Positions 9,001 to 23,014 of a stretch of DNA of 23,014 nucleotides are shown one piece after another. A program made the translations under genes and the position numbers. The notes below the pieces were generated by a model. That model was not told where the DNA came from and did no database searches. It was given only the letters and a program-made list of their open reading frames with translations. Source of the DNA: Phoronis ovalis (taxonomy: Eukaryota > Phoronida > Phoronidae); the NCBI GenBank assembly GCA_028565635.1, contig JAOXYB010081943.1, positions 1 through 23,014 on the forward strand, read 5' to 3'. How positions within the stretch are numbered: the first letter of the stretch is position 1; each line of letters opens with the position of its first letter.

Positions 9001-9844
9001 ACACAGGACTGAGTTGATCAATTATATATCTAGCTATCGGATGGTGTAGTTTTTAAACTTAAAAGTTTCAACACAAGTAGCATGTCTTTTTTGGTATCAC
9101 ATTTATACAGAATTAGTTAGAAAGTACTTTTAAGTATTAAAATACCGTTCAGACCATAGTGAGCCCGTTTCGGAACTCGTCAACGAAGTATGGGAATCCC
9201 TCTTATCTGCGATAGATGAACTTGTTGGTATTTTGCTTGCAATGGACCCCTTAGACTCATCGGGAAGACGTCTTAAAATAGCTTCCGTATCGGGGAAAGT
9301 GTCTGAGCTTCGTTGCAGTGAAGCAGAAGACAGAGAAGATGTAAAAAGTACAGGAATATTACTCTTAGTGATATCCAGAACTGGAACAGATATGAGAACA
9401 TTTTCATTGTACATTAACTGCAACAAAAAAAGTTCATTTACACTTTACACAATATTTATCGGTTAGTTTATCATCTAAGTCTTCTGAAAATAACTTTTAG
9501 CAGTCCTGGGTTTAAATGTTTTACAAAATATGTCAGTGGCAATGCCAACTAATATATAGTTTTACGAAACATTCTCTAATGTTACTGGTGAGAGAAGAAT
9601 TTTAAATGCAGGTAATGACTGGATACTTTCTAACCCGTTTCCGGAACCCTTTTATCATACTGATGTCAACTAACTTTTTATTTGCGTTTAATGTTAACGA
9701 GAATATCAAGAAAGAGTTGTAACCTGTACTTCTAGTATCTTCAGGTCCCAATTTGTTAGATTTCTCTTTTACTGTTAATTCCCCACTTAAAGAATTGAGT
9801 TCTGGATGTTTTTCCACTTCTCTGTTTTGTTTCTCATCCATCAT
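1..9844 (-). CDS. CNBD2: CNBD2/CRIS-like cyclic nucleotide-binding protein, gene span (5' complete, 3' end outside window)
   Basis: Spliced gene read on the minus strand. Exons: 9844-9724, 9380-9146, 8798-6401, 6291-6178, 4575-4360, 3554-3391, 3052-2890, 2701-2547, 1939-1801, 1662-1533, 507-about 426 (uncertain), 199-61, then off the window. Exons 1-10 join in phase for 1278 codons. The conserved core shows the cyclic-nucleotide-binding beta-barrel, with phosphate-binding cassette FGELAILELGSRRNATI (E1138 and R1148 present), followed by SSWSDEKL, which is also found in vertebrate CNBD2. Known of the family: mouse CNBD2 (CRIS) binds cAMP and is needed for sperm flagellar function. The intact Glu and Arg suggest that nucleotide binding is kept. 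The protein is odd in having roughly 920 residues of low-complexity sequence before the conserved part, whereas vertebrate CNBD2 is below 600 residues in total. Repeats occupy intron 4. Family assignment is firm; exact orthology is likely but unproven. Confidence 0.88.
61..199 (-). CDS. CNBD2: CNBD2-like exon 12
   Basis: After a one-base completion it reads CDSEVNADQENIHLALSNYS, then DEGTYINVVVDSLTLGNSF, which lines up with the G-x-Y-(V/I)-x-V-x-x-(V/L)...LG strand of vertebrate CNBD2. Acceptor TTTTGTTTTAG, donor TTT|GTAAGA, ending in phase 0. The next exon lies beyond the left edge. Confidence 0.75.
426..507 (-). CDS. CNBD2: CNBD2-like exon 11 (3' boundary uncertain)
   Basis: The acceptor TTTTTTGTAG and entry phase fit exon 10, giving VVSTVDYEDMTATEKSYHKL and then EELRAEIG. 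Exon 12 needs two leftover bases. The only usable donor in the open frame that supplies them and lies past the first helix is GG|GTCTGT at 425, a weak site. A perfect GTAAGT donor exists at 289 (exon end 290), but an in-frame TAG at 304-302 precedes it and the phase would not fit exon 12. The body of the exon is probably real; its end is a choice. Confidence 0.5.
508..1532. other. CNBD2-like intron 10, no recognised feature
   Basis: AT-rich intron of 1025 bases. A CRE-like TTACGTCACG at 722-731 and a short ATGGCG at 699-704 are present, but no open frame, repeat or RNA gene stands out. Confidence 0.5.
1533..1662 (-). CDS. CNBD2: CNBD2-like exon 10
   Basis: GRCDVIRGLNLTRNPPPRAI and on to ESKLASLQT (residues 1236-1278 plus one base). 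The opening G-x-C-(D/E)-V-(I/L)-R continues the second barrel strand of CNBD2. Acceptor TTTTACAAG, donor CAG|GTAAGT. The sequence after the Pro-rich PPP turn is not recognisably conserved. Confidence 0.88.
1801..1939 (-). CDS. CNBD2: CNBD2-like exon 9
   Basis: CNELFSSWSDEKLLTLAESS followed by GWVWFVAK (residues 1189-1235). The ELF-x-SWSDEKL motif is strongly shared with vertebrate CNBD2. The segment looks like the start of a second, more degenerate nucleotide-binding-like barrel. Acceptor CATTTCAG, donor AAG|GTATGC. No cassette Glu/Arg pair is visible in this second repeat. Confidence 0.92.
2085..2099. repeat. Short GTAC/ACGT self-complementary microsatellite
   Basis: GTACGTACGTACGTA, preceded by ACGC, lies in CNBD2-like intron 8. 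The unit is its own reverse complement. Confidence 0.6.
2547..2701 (-). CDS. CNBD2: CNBD2-like exon 8: phosphate-binding cassette and C-helix lead
   Basis: Begins ELAILELGSRRNATIVCTEE (residues 1138-1157) and continues TELLSVD. E1138 is the ribose-contacting Glu and R1148 the phosphate-contacting Arg of the cNMP-binding family, so the site looks competent. IVC-x-EETE-x-L-x-VD is a close match to vertebrate CNBD2. Acceptor GGTTTCAG, donor AA|GTAAGT, leaving two bases for the Lys codon shared with exon 9. Confidence 0.95.
2890..3052 (-). CDS. CNBD2: CNBD2-like exon 7: first half of the cyclic nucleotide-binding domain
   Basis: YGRGRIVLRKGHVAERLYFI, then YAGNVAVFLVDRL and LTKGEKFG (residues 1084-1137). 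The order G-x-G-x-x-(I/V)-L-x-KG, the F-I-Y-x-G strand and the final G-x-x-FG are the canonical strands and turns of a cNMP-binding beta-barrel. Acceptor CGACAG, donor GGG|GTAAAT. The exon boundary falls inside the phosphate-binding cassette, directly before its Glu. Confidence 0.93.
3391..3554 (-). CDS. CNBD2: CNBD2-like exon 6: lead-in to the cNMP-binding domain
   Basis: FSWPNYLIGAMLKDPAHRT followed by LSSFRVYNDDLQTELCKTLRYEK (residues 1029-1083). This matches the vertebrate CNBD2 pattern of LKDP-x-x-RT, SFR-x-Y and L-x-x-x-LC-x-x-x-RYE just before the beta-barrel. The acceptor is GATTCACAG and the donor AAAA|GTGAGT. It ends with two bases that complete a Lys codon in exon 7. Confidence 0.9.
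3910..4085. promoter_or_regulatory. Cluster of E2F-like motifs in CNBD2-like intron 5
   Basis: Three matches to the E2F core TTTSSCGC or its complement lie within 176 bases: TTTCCCGGCGC at 3910-3920, TCGCGGGAAA at 4024-4033 and GGCGGGAAA at 4077-4085. GC-rich motifs of this sort are rare in the surrounding AT-rich intron. They sit upstream of exons 6-12 in the direction of that gene. Function is inferred only. Confidence 0.3.
4360..4575 (-). CDS. CNBD2: CNBD2-like exon 5
   Basis: Seventy-two codons, phase 0 at both ends, between acceptor TTTTTCAG|ACT and donor AAG|GTAATA. It encodes KICRKMFKDLLLIVKVLRVL and a following polar stretch (residues 957-1028). The basic/hydrophobic helix resembles the R-x-x-x-x-x-hydrophobic helix that precedes the nucleotide-binding fold in CNBD2 relatives. 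No membrane segment is claimed: the hydrophobic run is interrupted by Lys and Arg. Confidence 0.8.
4904..5376. mobile_element. Non-autonomous element with about 80-bp terminal inverted repeats (intron 4)
   Basis: The left end reads CAGTCTGATTAAATCCATCC and the reverse complement of the right end CAGTCTGAATAAATCCATCC. The match continues inward through TTAGTGTTC, CTTCTCAACTA, CTGGGCTTAA and CCATAGTCA (left arm to about 4985, right arm from about 5295), with small gaps. The roughly 300-base middle has no coding capacity. It looks like a MITE or foldback element of 473 bp. No clear target duplication was found, so the superfamily is not assigned. Confidence 0.7.
5581..5797. repeat. G13 tract and interspersed GC-rich 17-bp repeats
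   Basis: Thirteen consecutive G (5581-5593) are followed by three exact copies of GCGAGCAGCGAGCATTG at 5598-5614, 5628-5644 and 5742-5758. The second and third are preceded by GTTAAGT. A shortened fourth copy, AAGTGCGAACATTG, is at 5768-5781. The block ends in the palindrome GGGGGCCCCC (about 5788-5797). Base composition is unlike the surrounding intron. It may be one small mobile element with G-rich ends; no coding sequence is seen. Confidence 0.7.
6178..6291 (-). CDS. CNBD2: CNBD2-like exon 4
   Basis: Thirty-eight codons beginning LYNLERSKFVSTVVSMF and ending EIKIAAFK. The acceptor is TTTTGCTTCAG and the donor AAG|GTATGT, phase 0 on both sides. The frame is also open upstream of the acceptor, but exon 3 already ends cleanly at GAA|GTAAGT, so the short exon is preferred. 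It leads into the helical region before the nucleotide-binding domain. Confidence 0.75.
6401..8798 (-). CDS. CNBD2: CNBD2-like exon 3: 2.4-kb exon encoding the low-complexity N-terminal extension
   Basis: A single open frame of 799 codons plus one base, from acceptor TTTCAG|T to donor GAA|GTAAGT, giving residues 119-918. No catalytic or membrane domain is visible. Seen in order: acidic/Ser-Thr-rich sequence; an RRLS motif (residues 210-213); basic SKRKK followed by the less degenerate FREPGAWKELGFKF (about 370-383); a His-rich run HTHHVHHSHH (406-415); and a long Lys/Arg/Ser/Thr-rich stretch with RPRTAATY, RAQTAPIRRASS and RPKTVCPK motifs (about 730-800). The Arg-Pro-x-Thr pattern is common in ciliary proteins (inference). 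The C-terminal part, from about residue 880 (KKNWHRQLREARRK), is predicted helical from composition and leads into the conserved region. Confidence 0.85.
9146..9380 (-). CDS. CNBD2: CNBD2-like exon 2
   Basis: Reads VLDITKSNIPVLFTSS and on to SLWSER, rich in Ser and Thr, with no domain. The acceptor is CTGTTCCAG with a pyrimidine-rich lead, and the donor is CG|GTATTT. Both phases match their neighbours. An alternative acceptor, TTTTTTGTTGCAG at 9418, would extend the exon to 9417 and add an in-frame ATG at 9414. It is then incompatible with the exon-1 donor used here, so the 5' boundary is uncertain while the body is well supported. Confidence 0.65.
9724..9844 (-). CDS. CNBD2: CNBD2-like exon 1 (start codon)
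   Basis: Two tandem ATG codons (9844-9842 and 9841-9839) begin MMDEKQNREVEKHPELNSLS. An in-frame TAA lies directly before the first ATG, and the -3 base is a purine-type A. The exon ends CAG|GTTACA after 40 codons plus one base. That phase fits an acceptor at 9381 but not the more obvious TTGCAG acceptor at 9418. The segment is hydrophilic and has no recognised domain. It could also be partly 5' UTR if translation starts in exon 2. Confidence 0.55.
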
Positions 9845-9862
9845 TTATTTTGGTGGCTAATT

Positions 9863-9873
9863 AAAATGGCAGC
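9863..9873 (-). promoter_or_regulatory. YY1-like motif upstream of the CNBD2-like start
   Basis: On the minus strand GCTGCCATTTT lies about 20 bases upstream of the first ATG and resembles the YY1 core GCCGCCATTTT, with one difference. YY1 sites near the start of TATA-less genes are established in animals. One short motif is weak evidence. Confidence 0.2.
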
Positions 9874-11062
9874 CCTTGAAGTATAAAAAATTATCTGTTT
9901 TGTTATAATTCTTAAAAGTAATATAATGATTCACTGGCGTTTTTACTGCATGTGTTATTCCGAATGGCATCACGTACCATCACAACGTTGATGTGCACCT
10001 ACAGAGACCATACAGTTTCCACGGACAGTTTCTTCAAAAATCAACCCCGACATTGTGTATTCTTTGCCATGTTAGCTTTTTTTCTAAACTAAATTTCCTT
10101 TTCTATTAAAAACGCTATTTATAGATTGCACAAGATTGGGAAATGTATGAACAATCTATAAAAATAACATCGTTTTCTTCAAGTATAAAATACATATTTA
10201 TTGGATATAGATGAAGAATCGAATTTTGCAATAATAATGCACTATTCTTTTTCAAATTATATCTTTGAAATATTATTTAGTACTATATTAATTTTGAGCT
10301 GCATTACCACCCTTAGAATCATGGTAGTAACACAGTACTTGAATCCGATCGCCAATCAAACTATTTGCTTTTTAAATTTAACGTTCAAGCAATAAATTTC
10401 TGCCTGTCAGGCGCCCCTTGTCAATGCAACCTGAAACTATTCTTGTTCAATTTTTGTAAAATCAAATTAAAGTTTTAACTATAAATAGAGAATTAGCTTG
10501 AAGTTAATGTTTTAAAAGTAGAAACCACAAATCTTCTTAAATTTTGTGAAAGCAAAAGTTGTGACTTATATGAGAATTAGTAGCTCTTTTATATAAAATT
10601 AATGTTTCATGATTACCAAGGTTGCGATAAGTTTGATACAACATTTTGTATTTTTAAGATGTTTAAAAAACACATTTATTTGTAATCTTACATCATACAT
10701 TATTAATGCAATCATGTCTCACTGCTTTTTAAAATCTTTACTATATATTCGTTATCTTCGCAATGTCAAGGGAATATTCTCACAACACGTTTCGTCCAGG
10801 GTGTTATACGAAGAGATGCTCCCTGCGTTCGGAAGGTGTATATTCGTTTATTGTAACCAATAGAGTACCGTTACAGTTTATATAAAATAAATTTAAGGTG
10901 CAAAATGCAAGTTGAGACAGTAGCATCTCTCTTAACTTGAAGGCTCTGAATATAAGTAATCCTAATCCCTTCAATGTATCGCCATTTTTAGATATGTATG
11001 GAGCAATCATACTTTCCTTGATGCATGAGCCTAACAATTCATCGGTTTGGGAAGTACTGCTA

Positions 11063-11517
11063 TCCCGGGGGGGAGGGTTACTTGTGTAAAGGCCCTGTAA
11101 AGAGTTTTTCTACATGCACAAACATATAAGCCCCTATAAGCGTATATATAGCCTGCTAAAAAAATCGCAAAAAAATGGAGGACATGCAGGCGTAAAAGTG
11201 ACCCTTTAGTTGACCTCACTCAGTAAAAATCATCAGATAAGAAAATATGTTGCACCTCCATGGGTAAACCACGCTGATTTTTGCATCTGATGGTGAAAAT
11301 ATACGCATCTGAATCTATTGGTGAAAAACGTACCCTTTGGAAGATATCGATCTACATTCTAAAAACAATACCTATTTGCCGGTATTTAGCTAAATATATA
11401 CCCAAAACGCGGAACGTACGTTACGTCCCTAGTTGAATTGTAAAAAATAACCCTATTCACACGATTTTTCGTTTTCGCATGTGGACCTATACCTTTTGAC
11501 CCATGTGCCCCCCCGGG
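11063..11517. mobile_element. Short TIR element A with 7-bp target duplication
   Basis: The left end TCCCGGGGGGG and the right end (reverse complement CCCGGGGGGG) flank 455 bases. Just inside, the right end reads GGGGGCACATGGGTCAAAA and the left GAGGGTTACTTGTGTAAA, both echoing the CACTTG...AAAA ends of the elements in XYLB intron 2. Flanks are ACTGCTA (11056-11062) and ACTGGTA (11518-11524), a 7-bp duplication with one mismatch. Internal degenerate units contain GGTGAAAA and ACCCTTT. No transposase, so non-autonomous. Confidence 0.7.
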
Positions 11518-12280
11518 ACTGGTATATGAAATATAGTATCTTCAAAGGTTTCTTGCTATAATAATAAAGAAGCATTCCATTTAGTACAAAAATTATTAAC
11601 AGAAAAGTTATTTTTTTCAAATGAAACAAATCTATTATCAGAAAAAAACACCTTAAAATAGGGAAACCAAACAAAAAAATAGGCGCTATGGCATGGAGTT
11701 AAGGCCGCTCGCCGCTACACTGCATGGTGCTACATTTTCGATGACGTTGAAATGTTAACTGATAAATGATGACTCAAACTGTATTATCAATAAATTTTAG
11801 TGTTACGACTACCACACGAATCACGCACTATACATTGCGTCAGTATAAATTTAATTTAGTTATTCATAATTTTGTTAGCATCTTTCCAAATACTTGTTTT
11901 TTACAGTAAACTAAAGTTTTACCATATACCTGATATACCAAACATACACATGTAACAGCGCGACAACAGGCAAGCAAATTACTTGCTCAACTTTTGTTCG
12001 ATGTCATCTGAATTCATCTAGCGAAAATTAAGTATTTAATTTATTAATTAAAACTGAATCCTACGATATAAAGGTCTTGTGATAAAACTAAAAACTCTTT
12101 CTGTGTCCTGAATTATAACTTAAGCTTTGCATGATTAAGGACGATCGATAACTAATTTGGGCTATTTCTAAAATAAAGCTTTTTTTGAAATGCGTATTTT
12201 TTCCAGTCTACATTTCGAGATCTTTTCAGCAATTATTTAAATTAAATTTATATTTGAAAAACTTGTTACTTGTTTTTATA

Positions 12281-12344
12281 CGCTTTTCCAAATACATCAT
12301 ACTTTTGGGCACTTGCCTGCGCTTTCCAAACACATCATATTTTT
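12281..12344. repeat. Direct repeat pair, 39-bp spacing
   Basis: CGCTTTTCCAAATACATCAT (12281-12300) recurs as CGCTTTCCAAACACATCAT (from 12320), with two differences and one indel. It is intergenic. Confidence 0.6.
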
Positions 12345-12902
12345 CAGTTTTATTATTAATTTTACTAAAAGTATTACTGTGAATAACTTTGTATGTGTAA
12401 GCAGTTAGATAAAAGGAAAATTCAGCATCCCTGGATAATTAAGTCCTCGATATAATTTTCCAGGGGTTTGCAATCTACAGCCATGCGATTGCAGCTCTTT
12501 AATCTAGATAATTCTTCAATGCTTTGATTTGGAATCACGCACAAGAGAATGATAACTAGAGGCGGTTATTAGGTTTTAATCTGATGAAACATATAAGTTG
12601 AAGATATGGAACGTACGTTTTTATACCCCGTTCCGTCGAAGTGAATTATTTATAACTTGTATAGCTCAGAAGCACAGATTACTTAGTTGTCAATTAGCGA
12701 AACAGATATGGCTGATGAAATGCTAAATATTTTTTCAACATCACTCGCAACAGTTGACAAGCCTTTTACATTATAAAGATATGTCCGTCACCGGTGCCGT
12801 TTTTATAATATTGTTTTGGTTAACTATAGCAATTGGCGTCATCTTTGGGAATTGTCACAGCTTTTCTAAAATTTCGAAATAAAGCTTTAACAGTGACCGA
12901 CG

Positions 12903-12956
12903 TATTATATTTGTATTATATTTGTATTATATTTGTATTATATTTGTATTATATTT
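12903..12956. repeat. 11-bp tandem array, five copies
   Basis: TATTATATTTG is repeated at 12903, 12914, 12925, 12936 and 12947, the last copy ending in A. The copies are otherwise identical, suggesting recent expansion. It lies 640 bases upstream of the XYLB start. Confidence 0.95.
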
Positions 12957-13595
12957 AGACGTTACTGATTTAACTGTTGGATTCGGCACAATTCGCTTAA
13001 ATAAATGGAGTATTCAGTAGAGTATCTACTGATTGTATCACCGTGTTTGTACAATTTAACTCCTTCGAGTGAAGAGAATATTTCTAAAAACAATAAGAGC
13101 TTATGTTTGGCATCAATAATTTAGTTAAACTGCATTTATTTGAAAACAAATACAGAGAAATACTGACAAAATGTTCATTTTCTTTTTTCGGTTCCCTATA
13201 CTCAACCAAATATTGTATAAGAATTATATAGTCTAAGATAATTGCCCAAGAAACTCCTGTTATTCTAATTTAATTTACAATACAAAAATAAAGGGAGTCC
13301 CAAATCTGGGCACTGAGTTTGGGGAAATATCCTACTGTACACCCATAACTAAAATCGAAGTAATTTATAAAGTTTACATTTATTTTACCACATAAACATA
13401 ACAGTATAGGTTTTTTCATGTAAACAAGTGATTTCAGAAAAGGAAAAAAAAACGATCCGTAGTTTCGGCTCTCGTATCAACCCGCTGCAGTGCTCACATT
13501 GCATTTTTGTGCTGTCGATCCCCAAATAATCATCAGTCCTGGCAGTTTGGGTGCTGGCATCTGGTGGTGAATTTACCGTTATCTAGGTCAAGGAC

Positions 13596-23014
<9,419 letters not shown>

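Larger units (their letters stand above)
9845..13595. other. Intergenic region between two divergent start codons
   Basis: There are 3.75 kb between the CNBD2-like ATG (minus) and the XYLB ATG (plus). No open frame has recognisable protein similarity. Contents: a small hairpin (TATAGATTG...CAATCTATA, about 10121-10161), the transposon at 11063-11517, direct repeats at 12281-12344, an imperfect CCCTGG...CCAGGG hairpin (about 12430-12468) and the 11-bp array at 12903-12956. Promoters of both genes must lie here, but no convincing TATA or initiator site could be placed. Confidence 0.6.

Noticed and set aside
10804-11037. 77-codon minus-strand frame and the overlapping 84-codon plus-strand frame
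   Set aside because: Neither resembles a known protein. Composition is that of AT-rich intergenic DNA.

Overview
This is animal nuclear DNA: AT-rich, with short coding exons bounded by GT/AG introns and many small non-autonomous repeats. Two protein-coding genes lie head to head. Both encode proteins with close vertebrate relatives, but the intron and repeat style suggests an invertebrate, perhaps a lophotrochozoan such as a mollusc. That assignment is an inference from style, not from a diagnostic sequence.

Minus strand, 9844 down to the left edge: a gene for a cyclic-nucleotide-binding protein of the CNBD2 (CRIS) type. Twelve exons can be traced. The first ten join in a consistent reading frame for 1278 codons. 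Exons 1-3, dominated by one 2.4-kb exon, encode a long, low-complexity, basic and Ser/Thr-rich N-terminal extension. Exons 4-8 encode the conserved part, including a canonical phosphate-binding cassette split across exons 7 and 8. Exons 9, 10 and 12 continue the family similarity. Exon 11 has an unresolved 3' boundary, and the gene runs off the left edge.

Plus strand, 13596 to the right edge: the first nine coding exons (295 codons) of xylulokinase, XYLB, the last enzyme of the glucuronate-xylulose pathway. Alignment with the human protein is nearly gap-free. The window stops just after the catalytic TGDN motif, so about 240 C-terminal residues lie beyond it.

The 3.75 kb between the two start codons (9845-13595) shows no convincing gene. 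It holds a short transposon with terminal inverted repeats (11063-11517), an 11-bp tandem array and a pair of direct repeats.

The introns carry most of the unusual structure. There is a long inverted-repeat element (4904-5376) and a G-tract/GC-rich repeat cluster (5581-5797) in CNBD2-like intron 4. E2F-like motifs cluster in intron 5. XYLB intron 1 has a palindromic element. XYLB intron 2 has three related elements made of a GGGGG...CACTTG-type end plus a 30-40-bp minisatellite; the first has a 7-bp target duplication that copied the exon-2 splice donor. XYLB intron 7 contains a 709-bp foldback element flanked by TTAA.

No RNA gene, CRISPR array or intact transposase gene was seen. The two genes have no obvious functional link: one is a presumed cAMP receptor, the other a sugar kinase. 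They may simply share an upstream region.
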